Part shown: piece after piece, positions 47,857 to 58,917 of the stretch
How positions within the stretch are numbered: the first letter of the stretch is position 1
How the letters are laid out: each line of letters begins with the position of its first letter
NCBI GenBank assembly: GCA_021613375.1
Contig: CM038720.1
Coordinates: 14,291,962-14,355,961, forward strand
Reading direction: 5' to 3'
Origin: Megaleporinus macrocephalus
Lineage: Eukaryota > Chordata > Actinopteri > Characiformes > Anostomidae
Length of the DNA stretch: 64,000 nucleotides
Notes under the pieces: generated by a model
Told to the model about the DNA's origin: nothing
Databases searched by the model: none
The model's input: the letters and a program-made list of their open reading frames with translations, nothing else
Program-made: the position numbers and the translations under genes

Positions 47857-48480
47857 TATACCACATCCCAAAGGTGCTCTATAAAATTGAGATATGGTGA
47901 TCATGGAGGTCATTTGAGTACTCATGGTCATGGTCAAAATTTCTATTGTCCAGTTTTGCTGAGCCTGTGTGAACTGTAGCCTCAGCTGGCTGTTCTTAGC
48001 TTATAGGAATGGCCTCCAGTGTGGTCTTTTGCTGCTGTAGTTCATCTGCTTCAAGGCTCGACGTGTTGTGTGCAGTTGAAACTGTTGCCTGTCTATCGTT
48101 TGGAATGAGCTGGACTGTTGTTCTCTGACCTGAACAAGCCATTTTGGCCCAGAGAACTGCCACTCACTTGAAATTTTCTCTATTATGGACTATTATAAAC
48201 CAGAGAGGTAGCTGTATGTTAAAGTCCCAGCAGATCCACAGTTCTAAAATATTCAGTTCAGTCTGTCTGGCGCCAACAACAATACTACGCCAAAGTCAAT
48301 TACATCACCTTTCCTCTCAAATTCTGATGCTTAGTTTGAATTTCAGCAGGTGGTCTTGACCTTGTCTTCCTGTCTAAATGCAGGTGAGTTGCTGCCATGT
48401 GATTAGATGATTAGATATTTACGTTAACAAACAGCTGAACAAATCTACCCAATGAAGTGACCAAAGAGTGTATAATTGGA
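47857..48480 (-). mobile_element. Internally deleted Tc1-like element, same family
   Basis: Begins with CACATCCCAAAGGTGCTCTA (complement of the SPDLNPIEHL region), jumps at about 47940 to the N-terminal half (TGCTGCTGTAGTTCATCTGC, CCCAGCAGATCCACAGTTCT), and ends with the terminal sequence CCCAATGAAGTGACCAAAGAGTGTA. The catalytic core is missing relative to the copy at 25780-26690. It lies about 480 bp upstream of the ahr start codon. Confidence 0.7.
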
Positions 48481-48484
48481 TTAC

Positions 48485-48620
48485 CATATCAACCCTCTAA
48501 CAACATCTTAGCAACCACATAGTATAGCATTGCAACCACCTAGCAACACCTTAGCAACCATAAGGGATACTAACTATAGAAACCATCTGAGATACTAAAA
48601 CAACCACCTTAGCAAGTTTG
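48485..48620 (+). repeat. Minisatellite of CAACCACCTAGCAACACC type
   Basis: Imperfect tandem units of about 10 and 20 bp: TAGCAACCACATAG, GCAACCACCTAGCAACACCT, TAGCAACCATAAGG, CAACCACCTTAGCAAG. Degraded. Confidence 0.75.
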
Positions 48621-48829
48621 ATCTTCACAATCATTGTATTTTCTCCTGGAAATGCACTTTTCTATTTTCTAGTTTTAAGAAGTAATTGTACTTTTATCTT
48701 TTGTCTACGTAACACCAACTTAAATAGTCATAAAGAGAATACACCACTTGATGAGAAGAGAGGTGGGAGGAGGGAAGGATGGAGCGGATGGTTGACAGGC
48801 AGATCGGAGCAGTGTCTGCAGTGATGTGG

Positions 48830-49110
48830 GCTCCATACCGGTCTGTCCTGGTGAAGACAGAACTGATCTGTCAAAAAAAACAAAAGGCAAAAGCTCTCAG
48901 TTTACCGGTCAGTCTACGTTCCTACTCTAACCTAAGGTCACGAGCTTAGGGTAGTGACCAAAACATTGAGATGGATACAACGCCTCAGTATCCCCCAGAA
49001 GAGCTAGAGGAGGTGGCTGGGGAGAGGGAGGTCTGAGCTTCCCTGCTTAGACTACTACCCTGGACCCCCAGATTAGCGGCAGGTGATGGATGGATGGATG
49101 GATGGGAGGC
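48830..49110 (+). mobile_element. Rex3/RTE-like LINE 3' end
   Basis: Contains LSVYRSVYVPTLT.GHELRVVT in the plus frame (RTE/Rex3 reads L(S)IYRSIYVPTLTYGHELWVVTE), a short 3' UTR with TTAGACTACTACCCTGGACC and a GGAT tetranucleotide tail at about 49088-49105, the hallmark tail of Rex3. 5'-truncated. Confidence 0.75.
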
Positions 49111-49599
49111 GGGCAAATCAGATTTATTTGCCACAATATGTTACTGAAACTACAGGACTTGACTAAGAAGTTTAGGATTTTTTTGGGGATCCTACAAAAT
49201 CTTTTCATACTAAATTACAGGGACCTGACTAAAGTGGACCTGCTCAAAATCTAGCAAAAATCTAAATCTCTATTTTATATTAGATTGGCGTTTCTATTAA
49301 AGGCCTACTTTACATTTGCAGAGCTTTTTAAACATGTTTAAATATCAACATAGTCTTTTTGTAAATGACTGATTTGGTTGCTCGTCTAAAGCCTGCAATG
49401 AAACCTGGAAATTGTTGATGTACAAGCCCAGTATAGGAATGATTACTTTGCTTGGAATGTTCACTTGCAGTAATGTAGTCTAGCCTGCACTCAAATCCAA
49501 CAAGCTTCCTTTGTATGACCCACATCTAAAAGCTATGCATAGATAGCATTGATATTAAACCAAGGTTAACAATTACCTAATTATACCGTGTTTTTTTAC

Positions 49600-49850
49600 A
49601 ATTTTACAAATTGTCTGCTATTTATTTTTACTTTCTTTTTTCCTTCTAGCGTTTTTTCCCCATGCCCTTTGTTACCTTTTCAAGTACACAAATTCCTCAC
49701 TTAAGTAAAAATACTAGCAATCTTGTAAAGAAAATACTCTAGTTAACAAATTTAAAGTAGGAATTAATTTTTTTATTCAAGTAGAAGTATAAACGTATGA
49801 GCTCTGAAATGTACTTAAAGTAAAAAAGGTAAAGTATTTCTTCCAGAATC
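49600..49850. repeat. Fragment of the AAGTA-rich repeat family
   Basis: Contains CTCACTTAAGTAAAAATACT and GTACTTAAAGTAAAAAAGGT, the same internal wording as the element at 19147-20160. A smaller scrap occurs at 21540-21600. Confidence 0.5.
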
Positions 49851-50589
49851 AGTTCTAATTAATTTAACTGAGAATTGGAGCTGCACAGATATGAAAACGA
49901 TCGTATGTAGTAGTTTATTCTAGAACAATGCATCATCCACAAAAATCCATTCGTCTAGAGCACCAACCACCTTACATGTGTGGTGACCTTTACAACAATG
50001 GATATACTATATATTTCTCTACTAAGAAAAACAGTCTATGCCACATCTAAAAATATCAAATCATATCATATTTCCTCAAAAACTGTGACTGACTTTAGTG
50101 GCACTTGTACAATATCATCAATTTAATTTTCCAGGATGTTTGTAAACCCTGTCAAATTATAAAATTCCTTTAAGGTAGTGGTGAAGCGTTGATTCCAAAA
50201 GAATCAATTCTTTGACGTAGGGCTTGACTCTTGGCCAGTACCTGAAAAAGTCTAAATGTCTGGAATCTACAAATCGAATAATTGGTATTTTTCCTGGTGA
50301 GTGTAAACAGGAAAGAAACTGCCAAGCTTTGCTCACAAAAACATTTTCCAGACGTCCAGCACAGCAACTCTGTGAAAACAATGTTTTTACAGAAAGCTTA
50401 GATTTGCTTAAAATCATGTATCACTAAATTAATTTTACAGATACATGAATTACACACCATATATATTAAAGGCTGGCTTAACACTGTCACTGATTCATCT
50501 GTTTATTTTTTGTGATTTTAGCACATGTTCACTGCGAGGCCTGTAAGTATCTAATCATTTGATTCACAAAGTTCATTTTTGTCTCCTTT

Positions 50590-52200
50590 TCTTGGTGAGG
50601 GCTTCTTAACAGCTCCTGGGAGGAACCAAGACTCACAAAGGGAGACCCATCCTCCTCTGGTCAAAAAGTATTTACAGTTTATTAAGCTATATTCAAAGCA
50701 GAACAAAATAGATCTCTGTTTGAAGTATGAATGGTAAAGCTTTAGAAACTGCTGGCAGATCTAACTATAACAACATAGACTAAAAGGAGAGAACTAGAAG
50801 GCAACCTTGATATGAGAACAGCCCGAGACACTGGGATCCCCCCACTCCACCATCAACAAACCTGTGTGATCGCGTGAAGTGGTGGGACAACAACACATCT
50901 GGAACCCCTGGATCTCTTGCCTTTATCTAAAGGGGAAGATTAATCACCAAAAGCTAAACTAAACAAGTATGTTTTCTGTCTAGACTTAAAGGTTGCGACT
51001 GTGTCCCAGTTCTGAACATTAACTGGGAGATTATTCCACAATTTGGGGGCTTTGTAGGAAAAATCTTTTCCCCCCATTGAAGACTTCTGAATTTTAGGAA
51101 CCAGTAGAAAACCAGCTTTCTGTGATCTGAGTAAATGTGGTGGTTCATAATAGTAAATAAGATCCTGCAGGTACTTCATTGACTTTATAAGTCAGTAAAA
51201 TAATTGTATAGTTGATATGGAATTTGACAGGAAGCCTGTGTGATGCTAATAAAACTGGGCTGATCATATTTCCTGGTTTTAGATAGTACTGTAGCTGTTT
51301 ATTCAGGTTCCAGATGAAGCATCCTGACAACAATGCATCACACTAGTCTAGCCTTGAAGCTATAAAGGCATGTACCAAATTTTCAGCATCATCTAGGAAT
51401 AACGCAATTCTTAATTTGAATTCTTATTGTGTTGGTTAAATGTATATATTTTTTTAGATTTGTATATTAAATCTGAGCATTTATTACCAACAGCCTTTGG
51501 ACTGAAAAGGAGAACTTTTTTTTAATTCATCTGGATTTATCATCTGGTTTGGCTGATATGTACAGCTGTGTATCATCAGCATAGCAATGGAAACTGATTC
51601 TATGTCTACTTATAACTGAGCCTAATGGCAACAAGTATGATGTGAATAGCAGAGGACTCCATATCTTACTTTTGTATAATTAAACGATGAATTATTTATC
51701 TTCACAAACTGAATCCGGTCAGTGAGGTAGGATGCGAACCAGGATAATGATATTCCTGTAATTCCAATCATATTTTCTAACCTATCTCAGAGAATAGAGT
51801 GATCTATAGTGTCAAAAGCCACACTTAGATAGAGTAGAACCAGCAGAGAAACATGGCCCTGAGGCAAGAAGAAGATCGTTTGTTATCTCAACAAGAGCTG
51901 TCTCTGTGCTGTGGTGGGGCATAAGAACAAATTTTTATGTACATAAGAACAAAGTTTTTTAAGCTACAGCTTTTTCTAAGATCTTGGAAAGTTTGAAATA
52001 GGTCTATAGCTTCACAGTTCACTGTGGTCAAGATTTGGTTTCTTTGTGATATGCTTTGGGTACATGACCTAGGCTAAGAGAAGAATTTGAAATGTTGAAA
52101 ATGGTTTAATCATAGCTTGTTGTACTTATTTAAATGAGTTTGTTGGAATTGTGTTGATTATGCATGTTGCAGAATTTGAAGAAGAGATACATTTTTTCTA
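50590..52200 (-). mobile_element. Degenerate L2/CR1-like LINE, 3' part
   Basis: On the minus strand the reverse transcriptase can be followed in broken frames: AFDTIDHSIL near 51800, SWFASYLTDR, then an intact catalytic [10 protein letters not shown] (51572-51583 codes YADD), FLDDAENLVHAFIASRLD, LPVKFHINYTIILLTYKVNE, and a C-terminal block KLWNNLPVNVQ...TFKSRQKTYLF at 50950-51180. The order matches the L2 clade. Several stops make it dead. The plus-strand open frames here are its shadow. Confidence 0.82.
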
Positions 52201-52209
52201 GTTCTAAGT

Positions 52210-52286
52210 GTTGAAGTGAGCAGAATGTTTCTAGTGTTTCTAGTGAGCAGAATGTGAGCAGAATGTTTCTAGTGTTTCTAGTGTTT
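52210..52286 (+). repeat. Short tandem duplication
   Basis: GAGCAGAATGTTTCTAGTGT followed by TTCTAGT occurs twice with a period of about 37 bp, with a shorter GAGCAGAATGT in between. Confidence 0.8.
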
Positions 52287-52289
52287 TCG

Positions 52290-54630
52290 TTGGGACCACG
52301 CTCCAATTACCTCTACGGACCTTATATACATCCCCATTCTCACTCCATTCCTGCGTTGAACAACATCGCACCCACCATAGTGTTGAGGTGTCTTCTCACA
52401 GTGGAAGGAAAGACAGAAACACCTGTGGATGGTTTTAGACATGAAGCAGGACTGGAGCTTGATGTTCTCATCTATTTCAGTACCTTTTAACTGATGGGGA
52501 CAGTTTTGGTGGTCTACCAGGTCTTGCATGGTTGTTAGGAGTTTCGCTTCCTGTTTATATCTAACATCCTCAGGAACAAATCCAGACAGATGAATAATTT
52601 GTACTTACTGGCTGAGTTAACTGGAAATGTAACAAATGAAGGGTGGTCTCTGTACAGTATTGTATGTATGTGTGTGTACGCTCGTGTACTGCTATGGATA
52701 GGGCTGGTCTAGTTAAGCCTGGTGTACCGGTCTTCATACCTCAGTCATGTCTCACAGTCAGAAAGTCTACCCTCTTTGCTCTAAGGTTACTGCCACCCTT
52801 TGTATGTGTTGTAATGGCAACATGCAAACACTTAAGCAAACACAATGCTTCCTTTTCAAATAGAAATCAAGACTCACCTTTGACTTAATTACTTGGCCAA
52901 TGTCATGTCTTACATAACTCGGCTTAATGCAGTGTCCCATGTACTGTCCAGGTAAACTTTAGTACAAGCAATGTAAATGGTTTACAGAGCTCTTATTGTG
53001 TAGATTAAATGAGTTCTACTACAGTCACTTTCATAGGTGGGCTCATTTGTACCTTTCTTTTTAAAATAAATAAATAAAATAAATTGAGTGGGTGTTGAAT
53101 CAATGTAATCCAAGAAAATAACTGTAATCAATTCTAGTACAAATAGTTTTTTTAGGTAAAGGTACTGAAGACGTTCTGCTGAGGTTGCTGTCACAGTGAT
53201 CATGTTTGTACCAGGAAATGTACAGTTTGGTGACGTGTTTTGCTGAGAGTGAAACCGAGCCAAAAGTAGTCAGTGTTTAAGAATGTTTAAGAATGGTTTG
53301 AAGTTGTTCACTATGGAGAAATTTACAGACTCAAATTTCTTTACAGTAGTGGTGATAGCAACCATAATAATAGAGTCATAATGTCATCATATAAATTTTA
53401 GGCCTCAGGCTTTTCAAAACTGTTGTGTGTCAGGCACTAAAGAGCGTACCATTCTTCACAACCATTTTTTCTCTGAGGGACGTTTTGAGGGAACACAGCC
53501 TCTCTGAATGTTTAATTACTTAATGTTTAATGCCTCTCAAAGTTATATCACAAAAAGATATAACGAGAAATGTTTACTAATTTACTGCCTGATGTAGAAG
53601 ACCTTTTCTTACGATATTAGTTTATGATTATCTACATTACATATTAATTTTGAAGATACATGTTTGTTTTCTACAATGCACAGTGTCTACAATCTAAACC
53701 CATCAGTTCACATCAAACCACTCTACATCTCAAGGATTAAATTATGCAGAATTAAAAAAAAAAAAGAATTTTGTTCTATTTAGCAGACACTTGTTGAAGT
53801 TGTTTTGATTTGAAGATCTGGCTATCATCACTTTTCATTCGTTTGTTTCATAGCGCTCGCTGCAGCCTATATAATGTTGCCATCAAAATGATATTTAATA
53901 TAATTAGAGTGTCATTGCTCGCAGAGAGCGGCCTGATTGATTACCTAAAAGCTGCCACTGCATTAAACCAGTTAATTATAAGGAAGCTGAGGTGCAGTAG
54001 TGTTTATTTTTATTGTGTTGATTGTGGTAAAGGTAGACCCATAGGCCTATAAATTATGATAATTATTATATTATTATGATGATTAAATTATATAATGTCT
54101 CTATTTTAATACTACAGAATAGGTAAAACAATGGCAATTAATTTAAAAATATCATATCACTTTCTACCCCAGTCTATGACACTGCAGTGCGCCACAACAG
54201 ACATTTAAATTGAATTTGCAAACCCCCCATTACTGTGAGCCACTACTCCAGTCTGCACCACAATGTATATTTGTACAACTGTTCATATCATTCTATTATA
54301 TATTCTAAATAAATCTTAAATAAACGTGTGCTTTCTCGTGTGCTTTATTTTATTTATTAATATTTGTATTCTTTTATTGAATTTATTTATTTATTTATTT
54401 TTACTTAATTAATATCTTACTTACTTTAGAGTATTTGAGGGGTTGCATTGTTAAGCATATTGTAAACAACTTTAAAGACTTTTCTTTTTTCACAGTATAT
54501 GTTGTGGAGAGTGACTTTCACACGTACAATAAGTATCAGTGCTATAATATGATTAATCCTACTTTATTGAACTAATAACTTTGTCCCCATGATTTGTCAG
54601 TTGTTATTCTTTTCTTCATAATGCTTTATC
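52290..54630. other. Intergenic between ahr and elovl7
   Basis: A block at 52290-52560 (TCCCCATTCTCACTCCATTC, GTGTTGAGGTGTCTTCTCAC, GTCTACCAGGTCTTGCATGG) looks like a dispersed repeat fragment. 53270-53360 is a diverged copy of the GGGAACCAGACGTCC family. The remainder is AT-rich with no gene. Confidence 0.4.
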
Positions 54631-54634
54631 CAAA

Positions 54635-54960
54635 CTTAAAACCACCTCCTTGTATCCACACTCAATGTCTGTTTTATCAGCTCCACCTTGTACACCACAG
54701 GTATTATTTGGTTGGTTGGATCATTCTCAGCACTGCAGTGACACTGATGTGGTGGGAGTATGTTAGTGTGTGTTGTGCTGGTACGAATACATCAGTTTTA
54801 AAACAAATAATAACTGCTCTGTAGTGGTCATATCGGGGTCCTGCCCATTGAACAACAGAGTAACAAAGTATACAGAGAAGCCTGTAACTGTCCTACAAAA
54901 AGCTCCCATATCCACCATTACTGTACAGTGTACTTGTCTAGTCTGTTAGTAACATTATGC
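54635..54960. mobile_element. Palindromic MITE, partial copy
   Basis: TTAAAACCACCTCCTTGTAT at the left end, TCATTCTCAGCACTGCAGTG in the middle, AGTCTGTTAGTAACATTATG at the right. Interior deletions relative to the 31055 copy. Confidence 0.7.
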
Positions 54961-54964
54961 ATGT

Positions 54965-57900
54965 ATGCACTCATTTCCTCTAATGAGTAAAATATAGTGA
55001 TCCTGGTTCAAAAAGATATGCTTGTGAAAGTTTAAATAATAGATTGGGGCATGGTCCAGGTGGCCCCCTGACCCAGTTCATTATACAGAGGGACTTAAAA
55101 CCAGTGCAGACAGTACACTGCAATCACAGTAAGAACTATTTCTAGCTAAGATTCCTAACACTGCAAAATAGATTGCGACCTTAAGCACGAAGGTAACAGT
55201 AACTGGTTACGTTTCCTTAGCTCCACCTATAAGTAGAATATGGTGAGTTGGCTCTTTACAGATGTTGAGTTTGTTGTGTTTGCTATGGAAAAGTATACGG
55301 CTGGTACATTAAACTTGAATAAACAACACAATGGACAGCTGAATCACATACATAAGCTCCGTTGGTCAAGAAGCACACATTTGCTCCACACTTCTAACTC
55401 AACAGCTTTTATCCTCACAACCTTTCAGTATCAGCATTTTCTAGAATGGTCCAAAGATATATGGTTTAACAGGAGAAGGTCCCACACTAACAATAAAGGT
55501 CTATGACATGATTTTTATAGCATGTATTTATAGCATATAGCATGTATAATGTCTAAGCAGTTTTAAACAACACTCCTTTATGCTGCAAGTGATAAAAAAG
55601 CAGATTACACTAGAATGTTCCAGATCATACTTCCGCTCAGACACCTCTGTATATGTCATTGCCTCAGAGAGAAAGTTGAATGGGGGCTAAACGTCACACT
55701 GCAATGAAGGGAATTTGGCTCCATCCTTACTGAGCTAGACGGACCGGTTCTTTAAGTGCTTGGAACACCAACACCCAGGTTTCTACAAGTATGTAAGAAT
55801 TCTTTGGTGGATCTCAGTGAAAAACAATACTCAGAGAGAACCTTTGCATTAGGCTTGCATTCTAACTGCAACATTCTTAATAGTGTTCTTTGGACAGTCA
55901 GCATTAGTGACCCATGAATGTATCCAGTTAAGTAAAGCAGGCTGACTGATAGTTTTTCATTAATGTTCATTATATATTATATATATATTTTAGTATATTG
56001 TAATGCCAGTATTGTGAAAAAAACTTTGTTTTCCAAAAACCAATAGATGCTTCCGAAGGTCGACCTTTAGTGTTTAGTAGCAGTTATTCAAACTAGTTTA
56101 TAGAAGATCTGACCATAGATGAAATACTTTGCCGAGGATGTGTCTGGAATGTTATCGTATTAGTGATTGCCTAGGCTCCTTGGTATCTTGCTGATCCGAG
56201 AAAAAGAACAAAAAGAAACATCAGCACCGGAAATGTTAGTCATTACGCAGGTATCTGTGTGCAGATTTTCTGTTCTTCCTGTACAAGGAGTTTGGTTGGA
56301 AAGAATGCCATCATGGCTTATAAAACATGAAACTCATATCAAATAATATTTCTCTTACAATTATTCCAAAACTTGACATAATACATTGACATGTGTGGTT
56401 CAAAATAAAGTCTGTAGTACTTACATTATTATGTATTGGAGGTGGTACAGTTATTGTTGAGATCAGTATCACAGAAAAATGTCCTAAGGAATCATTGAAA
56501 ACGGACTTATATGCTTGCCTTTCTAGCTGTAACGTGAAATATCTGAAAATAACAGAGACATTATGAAATTTGTTTACCTAAAACAGTGTAACGTCAAATT
56601 CAACATGAATTCTTTAGACTTGTATCACATCAACATGCTTTTATGACACTGCTCATGTAACACCTGCAGGGCTAAAGTGCACCAATTAAACAAACATAGC
56701 TTGATGATTGAAAACACATTAGTCAGGCAGTTGTGGAGTTCACTGTATTTTCTAAAGGAAGGTATCAGGCTAAGGCATGAAGATGAATTAAATAACCACG
56801 CAAGTCACACCTAAGACATGTTTATTAGCCTCAGTTTAGGTGTAAATTGAGTGAAACCCATTTGGGTCAGATCACAGTGGGAATGAGGCCTAAGCCATGG
56901 ATCAGTGTTTCCATCATTCAACAGTGAAAAAGCACACACTTGCTGTCTTTCATGACCATTATCCCCACACCTGTCAGTATCAATGGGCCTTTTAAATGTA
57001 TTCTTGAGAAAGGTCCTACACGTCAGATTCAAAATGTGGGCTTTTAAAGCAGAATTCTTTCACCTTTGTGCTCTTGAGTGTGCAGAGATTTTATGCATGC
57101 CTAAGAATGAACCTCAAATGCAGAACATTGAAAAAACAAAGGTGAATGTGAGATAAACTATATCAGTGTGTTTTAAGATGCCTGATGATGACTGAAGATG
57201 ACTGTATAAACTATACTATTGTTTTTGGTCATGTTTGCTATAAAACTCCTGTAGAAATCTTGTCATAATAACTTCATAAAGTAACTTCATTCGACTTTAT
57301 AAAGTTCTGTTCTGTTCTACCTACAGTGGCTGCATGAAGATTATATACCATACTTCAAGTTTATTGCATTAGGCAAAAGTTTCAAACTTTGGCAAAGTTT
57401 TAAACTAAATGGCACTTATTTTGAACAGACCGGTTCTGTGTAGTCATTTCCTTTATTGGCAATGCATTCTTTAAAAAAGGAGGCTGTAGTGTTGAGCAAT
57501 GTCTTTGCAGACGTCTGCATGTTTTTGCCTTTGTATACTTCTGAGTTCATGAAGCTCACTGACACCACTGTAAGAAAACAAGCCCAGAATTTGATGTTGC
57601 CACCTTAGTACCTAATTACAAGTTTAGCAAATAGTCGTGATTAGTAATGTTCTGCTAAATTTCTACACATATAGGCCAATCAAATAAATGGGAAATGTTC
57701 TTTTGTCTATATGCTAACTAAATAACATGCTAAAAATATACTAGCCATATTAATGCTACAAGAAGCCACTGAGAGAATATTAACTCTTCATAAAACTGTA
57801 CGACTACTATTACCACTCTTCTTTATTATTATCATTATTATTGTTATTGTTTTAGTATATTGATCATATACACATTGTTTTGCTGTTTTGAATTCCATTT

Positions 57901-57995
57901 TAGTCTCTTAGCCACACAAAAAAATGTTCGTTTTGTGCTTCAGCAGTTCCTCGCATAGCTAAACCAGTTTCGGTGGAAGTTTCTTCTCTGTTCAC
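54965..57995. other. Upstream region of elovl7
   Basis: No repeat family or gene recognised with confidence. Sequence is AT-rich with several short open frames that lack codon bias. It may contain distal elovl7 regulatory DNA, but nothing in it is diagnostic. Confidence 0.35.
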
Positions 57996-57999
57996 GCCC

Positions 58000-58064
58000 T
58001 TGGGAGGCTGTGGGTGGAGTCCTATTGGCTCAGGTGCTTAATAAGTAGCCGGAGCAGCTTTTCG
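58000..58064 (+). promoter_or_regulatory. elovl7 proximal promoter
   Basis: Upstream of the non-coding first exon there is an inverted CCAAT box (CTATTGGCT, around 58022-58030), a GGGTGGAG GC-like box, an E-box CAGGTG and a weak TATA-like TTAATAAG. The whole block is GC-richer than the surrounding DNA. The exact transcription start is inferred. Confidence 0.5.
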
Positions 58065-58122
58065 CTCATCAAACGGACGAAGGAACTGAGTTAAGCAAGG
58101 CAGGAACAGGCGAGGCATCCAG
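58065..58122 (+). other. elovl7: elovl7 non-coding exon 1 (5' UTR)
   Basis: GC-richer leader sequence ending in CATCCAG followed by a GTTTGT donor. The next recognisable exon begins at 58832 after a long pyrimidine tract and CAG. The exon start is approximate; its existence is inferred from the promoter-like sequence and from the 5' non-coding exon common in ELOVL genes. Confidence 0.5.
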
Positions 58123-58853
58123 GTTTGTCGAGTCTTGGACTTTAAAGCTGATTTTGCTCCTCATATTTTACATTCGTCGCGTTCTGTTGCTGCTCGGGGG
58201 CTGATGGAGTTCATCTTGTCAGCCTTACTTTGTTAAGCGGACAGGCTAAGAGTTATATATATCTATATATATTCTTTTTTTCATAACTAAAGCGTTTGGC
58301 AGGAGCACAGGCAGCGAGTTTCTTGTGATTTAATCAGGCGTTTGTTAATTCATGTCCTCAGTAAGTTTTAATGAATGAACTATCGCCTCGTTCAGGTTCT
58401 GTGTGGTGGAAGGTGTGATGGAGTAGGCTGATAAGTCTATTGTGTAAACTAGGTGTAGTTCGTAATCTGTATCTTACGCAACGTTTTGTGCAGGTTTAGT
58501 ACACGTTCTGAGCCCAGTTCTTTAACACTTGTAGCTTGTATGTGTATATACCTGTAGTTTGGGTACCTTATTTAAACTAAATCGTTTATAGCCTTAGTTT
58601 TGCTAGTAGGGTTCAGAACTTGTGAAGTTTGGTGGATTTTGAGATGGTCACGTAGCTGAAAGTTTGAAGTTGATTTCACTGTGGCTTTTTTTGGGTTTGG
58701 TGTGAAGACCCTGTGGCTTGCTTCTGGTGGAACTGGTCTGGCGTGAACTTGACTGACGAGTTCTGAAGGAACTTTCTTACATTTTTGTTTGTGTGTGTGT
58801 TCGTACTAAATTAGGTGTCCTTTTTTTTCAGGAGGAAACAAGTCGTTAGGAAA

Positions 58854-58917
58854 ATGGCTTTTAACACCTTGACCTCAAGTGCTGCCTTGCTTTACGATGA
58901 GTGGATGAATAAAGCAG
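58854..58917 (+). CDS. elovl7: elovl7 coding exon 1
   Basis: Encodes [20 protein letters not shown] and A plus one base, ending in a GTGAGT donor. The containing exon starts at 58832. The ATG has A at -3 and G at +4. No upstream in-frame start is needed, since the family begins MAF. Confidence 0.93.

Noticed and set aside
50940..51179. 79-codon minus ORF as a host gene
   Set aside because: It is the C-terminal block of an L2/CR1-type LINE (KLWNNLPVNVQ..TFKSRQKTYLF).
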